From positions 5,792,501 through 5,856,500 of the forward strand of contig NC_069669.1 of the NCBI RefSeq assembly GCF_027244095.1: a stretch of 64,000 bases of DNA, in the 5' to 3' direction. The notes below the pieces were generated by a model. It saw only the letters and a list, made by a program, of their open reading frames with translations, did no database searches and was not told where the DNA came from. This stretch comes from Hemicordylus capensis. Its lineage: Eukaryota; Chordata; Lepidosauria; Squamata; Cordylidae. How positions within the stretch are numbered: the first letter of the stretch is position 1; each line of letters opens with the position of its first letter. The position numbers and the translations under genes were made by a program. Below, one piece after another: positions 45,301-59,594 of this stretch.

Positions 45301-48300
45301 AGCTTAGAGGACATATCTAAGGTTTGGTTTATTTTGCAATATGATTGACTAGTCTGAAGTTTACTGAAGGAAGCCAAGTGGCTTGAACCTAAGCTCTGCC
45401 TGGTGGGAGGCCACCGGAGAGTTTGTCATAGGCCTATGAGATCTTTTGAGGGAAAGGGAGATCCAAGTGCCATATACAGCCTGCATGTGCCCAGACGTTA
45501 GCCTCTAAAAACACTAGAAATTGGGGTCAGCCATTCTGGTCAAGTCAGGCACAGGGAAGCCCCTCTCTGCACAGTGCATAATTTTGCACAATCCTTTATG
45601 AGTATGCGTGGTTAGGGCTTAGGTGAATTTAAAGAAACGGGATTTGACAAGCTCATGGATGGTTGAAAGGGAGCTTCTGCATTCAAGGATGATGCTCTTC
45701 TGCCTGCCTGATATTTGGGATAACACTAGGGGTCAAGATTGCCATTGTGTCCTTCTTGTGAACTTCCCAGTGGGGTCCAGTTGGCCTCCATGGGAGACAT
45801 ATGGACCAGTGATGCAATCCAGCAAGGCAGTTCTTATTCAGAGATTTTAAAAGGAGTGCTGTTAGATCAGTGACATGGTGATCCATAACAAAGTTGTGAT
45901 ACGAAGAAGTCTGCATAATGTGGGCTCACATTGTTCTCGTATATACCGTCTAAGCCCTACCCTTTGCTTTCCATCAGTACCACAGGCTGATAATGCTAAT
46001 GTTGATGGATTGCCCCTATAACCTGTTCTGTGGAGAGGTGTTGATATCCGGAACACTTACAGGCTGGCATAGCAAGTCATATGATGAGTTGGCATTCCAA
46101 ATAAAGGCAAAAGCACCCCAAATTAGACGAAGACACAATACATTATACCCCACTCGTGCAATTGTGTCCTGTAGGAAGTGTCCAATATCCTGTAGAACAT
46201 CCTTTAGCACACGGCAGTGGAGTGTGGCTGCCGCTGGTCCAGTAAGAACCTGAACGTACTTTTAAAGGTGCCCTCTTTCTGCCCCGCACACCCAGCCGCC
46301 CTTTAGAAGACGTTTCAAGGATTCCCCCACCCCTTTGCTTGTAAAGGGGAATCCTCACCGGATTCCCCTTTACAAGCACATCCCCTCAAACCGCCGAACT
46401 GGTCTGCCACGGACCGGGCCCAATGTGCTGTCAAGTCAATGTCAACTCCTGGTGCCCACAGAGCCCAGGAGGGTTTTCTTTTGGTAGAATACAGGAGGGG
46501 TTGACCATTGCTACTGCAAACCAATAAAAAACAATGGCCAATACATATAAGACGTACACATGACAAGTTTTCTGGACAACAACTCCTTCTGGTACTTTAT
46601 CAAACTTGTAAGCATTTGTATGCCAATGGACAAACTCGGTGAAAGATGAACATATAGGATTGTGAAAGCAAAAAGTGGCCCCCATGGACCACTACATTAC
46701 AGTTGTCCATTACAGTTCTGACTTCATTGTGTCATTAGAATGCTTTGGTTGATTTTTGTGTGTGTGTACCATTTTATCATTAAGCTGAGGAATCTGGCTT
46801 TGTGTATTCTCCCTCTTGGGATTGTAGACCCATGTGGGTCACTTCTTGCTTTGGCATTCCTGTATGTTTATATATTTTTCCCTGAGTTTGTCCATTTGCA
46901 TACAGTTTTTTATTAGTTTGATAAAGTACCGGAACACGTTGTTATCCATAAAATGTGTCCTGTGTATGTCTTCTGCGTAGATCTTGGCCACTGTTCGTAT
47001 TTACAGTTGTGCGTAGTAGCTATATGATTCCTTTCCATATGTTTGTAGGTTGTTTTTTGATTGAGGCTCCAGTTTGTGGTGTTCCTTTGGTCTCTTTGGA
47101 TCCTCCTCCTCCTGTTTTATGGTTAGCCTCTGATCAGCCCAGCATAACATTTCTTCCAGTGACTATTGCTGGTGTCTCTCTTCAGTTTCTTTTTAGACTG
47201 TGAGCTCCTTTGGAACAGTGAACTATTATCTCTCTGCTTTTGTTATGTAAACTGCTTTGTGAACTTTTTGTATTGAAAAGTGGTGTATACATATTTTTAA
47301 CAATAAGAATTGTCTCTGTGAGAGGGCACAGGTGCCTGGGATTGATGGTCCTTTTTGGTTCATTTTGTTCTGTACTTTTAGTAGTTTTCCTTTTAGTCTT
47401 CCTTTTTTCTTGAGGACAAAAATGAAAGCTTTATTTCTGCTGTCCCTTCTGCTGTTTTTTGTACATGGATCCAGGAGACCCTTGTTATTTGCGGATCATG
47501 GTGTCCTGTATCTGCAGTTGGGTGTTAGAGACCCAGTTTATCTGTGGTATGAAATATAGGCAATTTTCACCTATCCTGAGCAGTGTTCCCTCTAACAGGG
47601 ATTCCCAGTTGCTGTTGACTACAACTCCCATAATCCCCAGCCAAAGGCCATTGCAGCTGGGAATGCTGGGAGTTCTAGTCAACAACATCTGGAAATCCCT
47701 GTTAGAGGGAGCAGTGATCCTGAGTGGCCAGAAATGACTTCCAATGTCATTTGAAGTTAATGTCAATGAAGCACAGAGCAATTTTGTGGTCTTTTTGGGG
47801 TTAAAATTTTTTTTTTAAAAAAAGAGGATTTGGGGGTGTTCCTGGAAACCAAGGTACTATGCTTTTCTACCCTTATTTCAGCTCCCTTCCTTTTTATTTT
47901 TGGAGTAAGGAACCTAACCCCTGGATTCCCATAGGGGTAAAGTTTCTTTATTCATGGTTTCCATATTCGTGTTAATTGGTGGGAACAGAACCCCTGCGAA
48001 TTACGAGGGTCAACTGTACTCACAAATGACTCTGAAGAACCACAACTAGAGGAACCATTTGTTTGAGGCAGACAAACATACAAACATATGGAAAGGAATC
48101 AATCCCACCCGATTTGAAGAATCCTACGTGGCATTTTGGGGGAGAACTGTAAATAGATTACACACAAATCATGGTAGCTGTGCTTGTCCATTAGAAAAAA
48201 AGAAACCCAAAAGCCAACATAGAGTAATGCCTTTATGAGGAGGACCAATGTCACGAAGTTTCAAGTGAGCTTTTGAGTCCTTAGAATTCTTCAGGCTCAA

Positions 48301-50515
48301 TGTTAAGCAAAACAGTACATGGTGAGGTTGAGAAAAGTCTGAAGGTTCAGGAGGTGGTCGGCAGACTTCATTAGAGTAACTTCTGCTCGAGATGAGGCAG
48401 ATTTCAGTTTGCAACAGGGCCTGATGAGGCAAATAAACCAAAATGGCCATTTCCTCATTTTTCTTCCAGTTCCAAATAGCTGCTGCTAGGTTTTATATTT
48501 TTTTAAAAATGGAGGAATTGCCATGTCTGTCTGTCTATCGATCTGTTGTATTTCTATACCACCTGATATTATTTATTTTTTACATTTGTATTCCGCTCTT
48601 CCTCCAAGGAGCCCAGAGCGCTATACATAGTTAAGTTTCTCCTCACAACCACCCTGTGAGGTAGGGTAGGTTAGGCTGAGAGAGAAGTGACTGGCTCATC
48701 ATGGCTGAGTGCGGATTTGAACTCGGATGTCCCCGATCCTAGCCCAACACTCTAACCACTACACCAGATCTCTAGGTGGTGTACGAAGTTAAAACACAAC
48801 AAATGTAAAAACAATCGAAAACAGTTAAAATTCATAAAACAGATTAAAACAATCTTGGTGAAAAAAACACATTAAAATTAAATTTTCATTTAAAAGCCTG
48901 GGAAAACAGGTACGTCTTGAGGGTCTTCCCAAAAACAAGCAGTGAAGGAGATGCTCTTATTTCAACAGGGAGTGTATTCCAGAGCCCCAGGACAGCCACA
49001 GAGAAGGCCCTTGCTATTTATTTTATTTCAGCACTCACTTTTTATTTTATTTATTTATTTGGCTCATTTATATACTGCCCTATATAAAATACCAGGGCAG
49101 TTTGCAATTTAAACAAACAGCAAACGGCAAGTAAAATCTAAACATTTTACCCAGAAACTAATTGGCAGCCAATGTAGTTATTTTAAAATAGGAGTAATAT
49201 GGTCTACGGGTGGCCCGGGAGACCAACCTGGCCACCGCATTCTGCACCATTTGCAGTTTCCGAATTATGTACAAAGGCAGCCCAATGTAGAGTGCATTAC
49301 AGTAGTCAAGCCTGGATGTTACCAGCATATGTACTACTGTTTTAAGGTCGTTGGTCTTGAGAAGTGGACATAGCTGGCATATCAGCCTAAGCTGATAAAA
49401 AGCAATCCTGGCCACTGCCTCAACCTGAGAAATCAGGGAGAGGTTTGGGTCCAGAAGTACTCCCAAAGCTATGTACCTGATCTTTCAGGGGGAGTGTAAC
49501 CCCATCCAGAACAGGCAGATCTAAACCATTTCCGGCCTCCCACAACAAGTACTTCTGTCTTGTTTGGATTCAACTTCAGTTTGTTCTCCCTTATCCAGTC
49601 CATTACCGATTCCAAGCATTTAGAGAGGTTAAGCCATCTCCTGACAAAGTTGATAACTGAGAAATAGATCTGGGTATCGTCAGCATATTGATAAAATCCT
49701 GCTCCAAATCTCCTGATGATCTCTCCCAGCTGTTTCATGTAGATATTAAAAAGTGTTGGAGATAGGATGGAGCCCTGTGGGACTATTAACTAAAATATGT
49801 ATTTGCAGGTATCGTTTGATATTTACAGTATTAGGAAGATCTTGTGCAGATTGTTTGCTAATGAATTAGCCTTTAACATTTGGGTTTCAGCAGTTATTTT
49901 TCCTCCTCTATAATTGTCATGTAGTTAGCCCTGGAGATTAGTAGTTCCCTTGTTTATGAACTATTCCTAAGTTATTTGGAAGTTGTTACTGCGGCATAAA
50001 GGTGAAAAATAAATTACTGACAGAATAGTTACTCTTGATCAAAACATCTACTGAAATGTTTGCAATGGGCAGCGACCATTTGAAGGTTCTTTGCATGTGC
50101 AGTACTTTAAAACAGTGGCTGCAAAAGTAGAGCTTGTGAAGCGATAGCAGGCAGCCTCTCATCTCAGGGGCTGTGGCAGCTAGTTTGACCATTAGGCAGC
50201 CTGCCCTTCCCCAACAGGAACCACCCAGTTGTCAATCAAAACTTGCACTTGAACCCCGGGGAGCCAACTCAAGCTGTTGAGGCAGAGATTTGAGATTTCT
50301 ATTCTCAGTAAAAGTGAAAAGGTAAGATGCTTTGTGTGTGTCTGTGTGTGTGTCTGTGTCTGTGGTGTTGCTTATTCCTGCTTGAGTAGCACATCTCACT
50401 TCTGCATAGTTGTGCAGCCTTTCTTCAAAATTTGTACATATTGAGGAAAGTATTATTGGAGACTGAAATGAAAGGGTTGGGGGATTTAAGATCAATAAAC
50501 TGAATCCTATCTATC

Positions 50516-50556
<41 letters not shown>

Positions 50557-53500
50557 AAATTTGTACACCACCCCAAACTTTCATCTCTGGGCGGTTAACA
50601 GTAGCATAATATATATACAAAAACTTAAAAACAATTGACAATTTAAAAACCATCCACAAATTAAAACCTTAAAATTTTAAAGAACTGAAAAAGCTTGGGT
50701 GAAGAGGTGGGTTTTCAAGTGCTTTCTAAAAATGGTCAGAGATGGGGAGGATCAGTAGGGAGCGCATTCCACAGTCTTGGGGCAGCAACCGAGAAAGCCC
50801 GTTCCCGTGTGGCCACCAGCCAAGCTGGCGGCAACTGGAGACGGATCTCTCTGGATGACCTACCAACTTGCAAGGTAGGTGCATGGTACTGATTCAGCCA
50901 ACTGTAGTTCATTGTTTGAAGCTGGCTACACGGTTTAGGGAACCTTCGTTACGGTCTTATAGTTGAATGCAAGACACTAACCATCCTCTTGCTTTCATTC
51001 CAGATGGGAATGGCCAGTAACACAAGTCCCTTCGGGCAGCCATTTAGTCAAACTGGAGGGCAACAGATGGGAGCATCAGGAGTCAACCCTTCATTACCAA
51101 ATAAGCCAGGCTTGGCAAACAGCCTGTCTCCCTTTCCTGCAGACATCAAGAGTGTTTCCGTTACCAGTGTGCCAAATATGGTGAGTTGCCAGTTGCTCAC
51201 TTGATTTTTCTCCATTGTTCTTGTGCATCTTCCAGCAACACAGACTTTCCAAACTGGTAAAAGGGAGATTGCCCTGGAAACATTTCTTGTTGCATTCTGT
51301 TGAAAGTATATTTTAGAACTCATATTAGATGTGGATATTTCAGTAGCCTCCTAAATGGCTTGGAATTGCATCGGTCAGTGTAGCATTCTGGACAGTCTTC
51401 CTCTGGCTGAGAAATCTGGGTGGGCATTTCCCCCCCTCATCCTGATAGTTGTTGCCTTTGTGCAGCCCCTATTCATTTCAGTGGGTTTTGCAGGAATAAA
51501 TCTGATGGTATTTTGTTTCTGGAATGCAATTATTGGCAATTTCTGTGGGACTAAGGAAGTCACTGAAGAAATTTAGTTTCTGTACAACCTTTCTGCTCAG
51601 AAAATAGAGCGTAGGAAATGCATCAGCTTTTTCATTGATAAGGATTTGACTTTTTTTCAGACAGTGCAGAGATGCTCTTCAGAATGTGTTCCAAGGAAAG
51701 AAGCTACTTCAGGAAATAAGAGCACTTGATGTGCTCATATTTTAAGAGACCAGGAGCAGGGTCCACCCTGGTTACATATGAAAGGGAGACTAGAAGTGTG
51801 AGCACTGGAAGGGATGGAGCTGTTCTGGGAAGAGCTGAAGCTTTCAAGTTCCTTCCCTGGCTTCTCCAAGGCTGAGAGAGACTCCTGCTTGCAGCCTTGG
51901 AGAAGCTGCTGCCAGTCTGTGAAGACAATATTGAGCTAGATAGACCAAGGGTCTGACTCAGTATATGGCAGCTTCCTATCTTCTTATGATTTTGCATCTG
52001 AAAACATTGAGTTAGCTTTGCTGGTCTGTGACCATATCAATAAAGATTGATTGATTGAACATTGAGTTAGCGGGCTGTAAAAGGATTATCAGGAGACCAT
52101 GTAACTGGGAATCTCAGATTATGAACCAGAGATGCAAGGTGGAATAAACTATGCAAATTTGTTCTTTATTTACTTCATTTATTTACCCCTTTAGGGGTAA
52201 ATAAATGATTAGTAAACCTACGTTACTGAGATATTGTAAAATGGGAATCGACAAACTGGGTTAGATAGGCACTTGAACTGAGGAACTGAGGTTGCCTGTG
52301 CTGGATTTTAAGGTTTTAATTGGTGGGTGATTTTTAAATTGTTAAATTGTTTTAAGTTTTTGTATATATTTTAACTTGTTTTATGCTATTGTTAACCACC
52401 CAGAGATGAAAGTTTGGGGTGGTGTACAAATTTGATAGATAGATAGATAAAATAAAGTGAACCTGATTTGTTCCTGGTCAGGTATTTTAGGGATGTGCCG
52501 AAACAGGATTTGACATCTGAATTGCAGGCACATCCCTTTAAAAACGAGGTCTTACACAGCCTCTTTAAAGTGGGGGAGAGCAGGTCCATACCCGTTATTC
52601 TGACTAGCACGTACATGGCCTCTGTGCCATGTTTCCGGTGCGGAGGCCATGTGTGTGCCAGTGTTGTGCAGGGGCAGTTGGAGGACGCCCCGCCAGCACT
52701 CGAGTACAGCTGGGGGGAGTGCTGGGGTTATAGCAGTGGTGGCGATCGGAGGAGGAGCAGGTGTGGACATGCTCTCCTCCACTTTAAAGGGCTGTGTAAG
52801 CCCACATTTTTAAAGGGATGTGCCCACTATTTGGACATCAAATCGCATTTTGAACACATCCCTAAGGTGTTTTCATCACTTTATTGATTGATTTGATTTG
52901 ATTTGATTTATATATCGCCCTTCCAAAATGGCCAAAATTTTGCATACTGTTAATATTCTTGTGTGTGGATTTTGCCTCTCATCTGAATTGCAGTGTGTTT
53001 GCAAAAAGAAATGGAGGGAGAAATCTTATATGGAAGAGTTGTGTGTTAGCTGCATCCTGCCATATGGTAGAATTTCTGCATATCCAATATATACTTCTTG
53101 GTATTGTTTGTGAGGGCCATAATTTTTTTCCTTCATATTGGCATCACAAACTTATTAACAAACTGGTTTTGCTCTTTTGGACGGTTGAGAACTTGAAACC
53201 AAGTTCTTAAAAGCAAGTTGCTGTTTTTGAGAGTTTAGGGGACCTTGCAAAGAAGAACTTGAGGTTTGATTGAATAATTTATAACCTGCTTTCTCAAAAA
53301 GCAAATTCAAAGTAGGGCAATCACTTTTTTCATTTCTGCTTTCTCAAATAGCTTGCCTGGTGGCAGATTTCTAGTGCTTGGCAAACTCATTTTCTGCTGG
53401 CATGAATTATTTTTCTTTGGAAATGGCTAATCTTTAAAATAATTTTAGAGAATGATCCGTGGTCCTGATCCTACATCTATGCATTACATGGAGACATTGT

Positions 53501-56500
53501 ACCTGAGATGTGCCAAATTTGAATTCCCACCTTAGATCCACCTTAGGGAATGGACACACTTTCCCACAAACATAATACCTTAAGAGTCTTAGTGTAGTTC
53601 AGCTTGGCTTGAGTAAAAACTGCCCACTTAAAACTTCTCATTGATCTTCCCCAACATTTAAGCAAAGGGTAAAGGAACTGAATCATTTTTATATGACTAG
53701 CACTTAGAGCAGTGTGTCGCTTCTGTAAATGTAGCTTGGTCAAAGTAGTCATAACTCAGAGAAGTGAAATCAAACTTTTGATTTTAAGCAGAATGAAGCA
53801 GACACATGGACCTTTATAGGGTACTGAAAGAGGATGAAGTGAGTGTCTTAAAGTAGCAGCAAGTTAGCTTGGATGTGAATTTGGAGAGGCCAGAGGGACA
53901 TGCCAGTGCTGAAGACATCTGGTCTTCTGTCACATGGGGACCATGTGGCAAGGGTCCTCGTGGTTTTTATCCCTAGAATGCAATGGGCTCCCCAGACATG
54001 ACGACTGTAAAATTTTATTGTGAGTGCTTGTGAGTCAGACATGTGGCTTTTGTGTTGATGACTGAAAGCTAAAATAGTCAGGACAACATGTACATTTTCT
54101 TTGGCAAAAGTCATGAATTCATTATTTCAAACTTCATGTTAAGGGAATTGTGAAATTAAGGTTGGCTTCAGCCCAAATAAAAATAATTAAAACATCTCAT
54201 GCTGCTGATTTATTTCAACAATGGTTCCACTGTGAATCGAGAGGGTTGGGTGGAGAATCTCAGGCCTCTTCCCACTTGCGTTTGGTGCCTTCTCTCTCCC
54301 CACTCGTCCCCTCTTAGCCTACTTCTGGCCCATGTGCATTGCCATGGGGCATGTTGCTAGTAGTCAAGACTTAAGGGAGCTTCCAAAAAAAGAGGCTTGG
54401 CTTCATAGGATCCAGAGGTGGTTGCCTGAAGGGGCCATTAGTCATGAATGCCCTTTCAGCCACAGGTGAGCATTTCCCCAAAACTAGGAGGAACCTGCTG
54501 CTGCTTCTTTTGGATGGGAAGGGAAGAAGAGTATGAAGGGTCTCCATTATGCTTTTGGGGGAGTGCTGCTGCTGCTGCTTGTGGTGGTGGTAGGAGGAGA
54601 AGACTCATCTGCAGCATGAGAAATCAAGGGACCTCTTGGAGAAACTGGTGCTTGGCACATTAGAGCACCAGAATTGGTACTGCTGTTGAGCTCCTTTGGC
54701 AGCCCTCCTTGGTTCAAAAAGTTGGAGATGTCTTCAGAAATGAAGCTGATGGGCTCCTTGTGGAAACAAAATAAGTTTAGTATTGTCTCTTGGGCCAAAA
54801 CCTGTTGGTGTTGGAGCACACAGCCTTTTATGTCACCTGAACACAAAGTTAGCGAAATGTTGGCATTTTCTGCATCATCGTTTATTGCCCAATAAAGCAT
54901 TCTGGGCTTTATTTGATATTTCATATTCTCTGGGATCAGTGTGATGGCAACTTTCCCTGAGTTGAACCAGTGAGACTGCGTTGCCTGCTCCCCAATGTGG
55001 AGTTGTATCTTAATTTAAATAAATAAATAAATAAATATTATTTTATTTAAATAAAATAAGGTGTCTAGCAGAGAGAGAGAGAGAGAAACTGATTTGTTAA
55101 TGGGCTTTTTAAGCCGAGGGATAGGAAGATGAGAATTTCTGCCTTCTAAATCGACTTCTGTGATGTTGCCACAGATCTTGCTCGTTGGGGTCCTAGTTAG
55201 GATTTGGTGCTAAGGCAGCCGGAGAACAGAGAGGCCGAAGCATCCCCTGTGAATGAGTAGCTGAACAGCTGCACTAGCTGTGCAGGATGGAGTGAGAAAG
55301 GCGAGCAGTAAACACGCAAGAATCCCATTTCTGTGGCTTTCAAATGGGGTAAACGAACTTACAGTGTGTGTGACTCTCCTCTAACTTCTAAATACCTTCA
55401 CTTAGACATGAACTGCATTGAGAGGAGGGGGACTCCGTTTGGCATGTTCCGGTCAGAGTGCCCCTCTCTTTCAAAGCACATTTGGGGAATTTGATGCAAG
55501 TGGATGGTACGTCAGAGTTGGTATCTCTTTTGTGACAGGTGTGCAAAGCTCTTTTTTTCCAGGTGCTTGTTTAGCCCTCCAGGTGCACCTGTGTGAACTC
55601 AAACTATGAGCACAACTTCATTTTTAAATCTTGTGCCCTTTTCCTAGACAAAATATTTGTAAACGATGTAATTTCTTCCATAAAGTAAATGTTAAAATGG
55701 CACCATTAGAAATAAGATGGATGCATTTAGAAATTGTGTATATGTGGGCACTGCAGTGGCAACTTGTCACAGCAGAGCAGTTTTAAGATGTTGTTTTCAG
55801 ATTGTATTGCTAGCTGTTCTGCTTTGAATGAAGCTTCATAAGCAGGCCTCTTCCTTCATATAACAGCGACATGTTTTCTGCTTAGTCTCAAATGCAAACC
55901 CAGGTCCAGCAGGTGGGAATTGTTCCAGCGCAGGCAATGGCGACAGGACCCACAGCTGATCCTGAGAAGCGCAAACTTATTCAGCAACAATTGGTTCTGC
56001 TACTTCACGCTCACAAGTGTCAGAGACGAGAGCAAGCCAATGGAGAAGTGCGAGCTTGTTCTCTTCCTCACTGCCGCACTATGAAAAATGTCCTCAATCA
56101 CATGACACACTGTCAAGCGGGAAAGGCCTGTCAAGGTAAGAGCTCAAAAAGTCACTCATCACATCTTTGCTTCCCTAGCCATTGAGCTCCTGTCATTCTC
56201 TGAAGAACATAAGAACAGCCCTGCTGGATCAGGCCCAAGGAGGCCCATCTACTCCAGCACCCTGTTTCCCACAGTGGCCCACCAGATGCCGCTGGAAGCC
56301 ACAGGCAGGAGTTGAGGGCATGCCCTCTCTCCTGCTGTGACTCTCCTGCAACTGCTACTCAGAGGCATCCTGCCTTTGAGGCTGGAGGTGGCCTGTAGCC
56401 CTCCGACTAGTAACCATTGATAGACCTCTCCTCCATGAAGTTATCCAAACCCCTCTTAAAGCCACCCAGGTTGTTGGCTGTTACCAGATTTCATGGCAGA

Positions 56501-59500
56501 GAATTCCTGTAAAGGTAAAGTGTGTCGTCGAATCAGTTTCGACTCCTGGCAACCGCAGAGCCCTGTGGTTGTCTTTGGTAGAATACAGGAGGGGTTTACC
56601 ATTGCCTCCTCCCGCACAGTATGAAATGTTGCCTTTCAGCATCTTCCTATATCACTACTGCCCGAAATAGGCATTTCCCATAGTCTGGGAAACATTCCAG
56701 CAGGGATTTGAACCAGCAACCTCTGGTTTGATAATCAAGTCGTTTCCCCACTATGTAGGGTTGGGGGTGAGGTTAATGCTTCAGATTTTAATTTTATTTT
56801 AATTTGTGTATTTAAAACATAGGGTTAGGGTATATTTTTAACCTGCCAAGAGCTTCTGCGAGTGTATGAGCTAAACAGCTGAAAAATGGGTTTTTGTAAA
56901 TGGCTGTTACGTATATGAGCCAGGAGGCCTTTTGAGCACAGGGTCTATTCTTAGGCATATAAGCCATAAACGTTCAGTGTGTGGCTTCTCTTCCTCTCTT
57001 AGTTGCCCACTGTGCGTCATCACGTCAGATAATTTCCCACTGGAAGAATTGTACACGGCACGATTGTCCTGTGTGTCTCCCACTGAAGAATGCCAGTGAC
57101 AAGAGAAACCAGCAGCGTAAGTCATCAATTCAGCTACACAACTATTGTACAGATAGGTGTCCCTTGGGCACCAGTGGGAGCTTCCCCGACACCAGTTTGA
57201 CCCTAGAACAGGACTGCTCAACTTTGGCCTCCCCCAGCTGTTTTTGGACTACAACTCCCATAATCCCCAGCCACAGTGACCAGTAGCCAGGGATTATGGG
57301 AGTTGTAGGTCAACATCTGCAGGAGGGCCGAAGTTGAGCAGGCCTGCTCTAGAACAATACAGCCCACTTTGTTTCTTTTCAAAAATATGTTCAAATGATG
57401 GAAAGGGAAAGCATTTTTTAATTATTATTTTTATTATATTTTTTGGTTTTTGGTTTTTTTATTTTTAAATAAAATAAAATAAATTTTATTTATTTTAAAA
57501 TAAATATTTAAAAAATACAATAAAAAAGGAAAGGGAAAGCATTTAAGCACTAGCAAATTAAATGTAAAATGATCCTAAGAATGCTTAGTAGAATATGAAG
57601 AACTACTAGCAAGCTTTTTAGTTTAGAAAAAAAACATTGGCAGGGGTGGGGTGGAGTCATATGCAATTCTGTGTGATATGAAGAAAGTGGTGGTGAGGGA
57701 AGAGCCCTCCCCCCACCTCACAGTACCAGACCTCTGGGTCGTCCAGTGGTTGACAATAGAGTCAAGACAGACAAGAGAGAGAACTCTTTCACATTATGTA
57801 TGTGGAACTCACTGCCACAGGAAGTACCAATGACCACTGAATTGGATGTCTTTAAAAGTGGTATTAGGCTCATTCCTAGGGAAGAATGTGTCTAATCCGT
57901 TGCTCCACAGAATCTCCACATTCAGAGGCTGTTGGTGCTGTCCAGGTGCTGGCAACAGACAACAAGGGAGTCCTGTGGCATTCGTGCCCTGGCTGTGTGG
58001 TCTTCCTGAAGCCTCCTATTAGAAAGAGGATGCCAGTCTGGATGGCCCTTTAGTTCACTCCAGCAGGACACTGGTGTCCTGAAACTCTCCTGACCTAAAG
58101 AATAGGATGCCTTATGGCAACTCGGCCTTTTGGGAAGGTGAGCAACTAAAATTGCAGCCCCTGCTAATGGTTGATTGTAACTTTTTGCCAGTCAGCCTCG
58201 TGACACTGAAGACCTGGAAGGTAATTCATGTTCTTTAAGAGGGTGGGGATAAACGTGAAAGGTCAACATTCCAGAATAAAGAACAGAATGAATGTATCGC
58301 ATCCAGAGCAGCCCACATTTATTTTGCAAAAAGCAGTCCAGCCTTGCCAGGGAATATAATTTTGAAGGAAAGGTGGGTATCTTAGGTGAATCGTATCCAC
58401 GCATCCAATTGTTTTGTTAAAAACAATGCTTACATTGAAAAGAAATTAAAGTTTAAGTTCTGCACTTTAAATTCAGTAAAATGAATAAAAAGGCGGCTGA
58501 AATGTGTGTTCTATGACTGACACCTTGGATGAAAACAACTATGTATTGAGCAAAGATTTAAAATCTCTCTTCTTCAGTACTGTGCGACTTGATTAGTTCT
58601 CCCCCTAATTTGTCCTAATCTTTGCATTAGTATTTTCTGTGTGTCTGAACTTTATGTGGAAGAAAATCCCCTTTGTCTTTGTCTTCCTTGTGCTGTAGCT
58701 CTCCTTGGGTCTCCGGTTGGCGGAATCCAGAATTCTCTGGCCTCTGGGACAGGCCAGCCCGCAACTCCTTCCCTAAGCAACCCGAACCCCATTGACCCCA
58801 GTTCCATGCAGCGAGCCTATGCTGCTCTCGGCCTGCCGTATGGCAATCAGCCGCAGGCGCCGTTGCAGCCACAAGTGCAAAACCAGCAGCCTGCCCAGCC
58901 TCAGACCCATCAGCAAATGAGGACCATGAATTCACTGGGTATGTGGAGGGCGTGGCGTATTTTGTTTCATTGATTTAGGCTGCGTTTCTGTGTAAAGGGA
59001 CATGCACAGCTAAATACAGTTAAAGCAATAATCCTGTTTACAATAATGCAATTAGGCACTGCGGATTCAGGCAGCCCTAAAAGCCATTGTTTCTCAGAGG
59101 CCTAGGAGAGCACCTGAAGAACCATGATGTAGGTGCCAGGTGAGCTTTCCTGGGGAGAATTTCACAAGCCGAGAGCCACAACCGAGGGGAGACAGAGGAG
59201 GGCCTCCACAGATGACTTCAGTGCATAGGTAGGGGCGTGTGGGAGCAGGCAGCAGTCCTCCAGGTAGCTGCATTCCAAGCCATGCAGGTCTTTTCAAGGT
59301 CAGCACCAGCAGCAGGTAGCGAATCCAAGGACAGCCCTGCTTGGAAACTGAGCGGTCTATATTGACACAAAAGGGCTTGGTTCGCCTTGAACATAATCTT
59401 GAGGGGGTATCCAGAACAGCAGATCATGCTGTTCTTCTGGATAAGGGGGATGGCTGTTTGTGTATAGTTCTGCTGGTGTAGCGCTCTCTGGGGTGAACAA

Positions 59501-59538
59501 GGAGAAGCGAGGATATCTGGACACCTGTATGTATGTGG

Positions 59539-59594
<56 letters not shown>

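Larger units (their letters stand above)
40565..51003 (+). other. CREBBP: CREBBP intron 2 (10.4 kb), repeat-rich
   Basis: Holds tRNA-derived SINEs of two families, an L2 LINE with nested insertions, a Tigger-like element with a nested hAT, several inverted-repeat elements and microsatellites, each listed separately. The stretches 41000-41690, 42000-42650, 42730-44050, 45100-46220 and 49800-50320 show no exon or clear repeat. Confidence 0.7.
51181..55885 (+). other. CREBBP: CREBBP intron 3 (4.7 kb)
   Basis: Holds a 5S-derived SINE, an L2 tail, a 377-bp hAT element and short A+T runs (55017-55070 AAAT/TTAT units, 55071-55086 GA). 52940-55010 and 55100-55880 are anonymous to me. Confidence 0.65.
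57117..58698 (+). other. CREBBP: CREBBP intron 5
   Basis: Contains a hAT element (57209-57346), an A+T-rich TTTTA/AAATA tract (57408-57530) and a diverged CR1-like stretch (57600-58085). 58090-58690 shows nothing I recognise. Confidence 0.65.

Noticed and set aside
49158-49738. Host reverse-transcriptase gene
   Set aside because: The YADD-type frames are broken pieces of an L2-like LINE with nested insertions.
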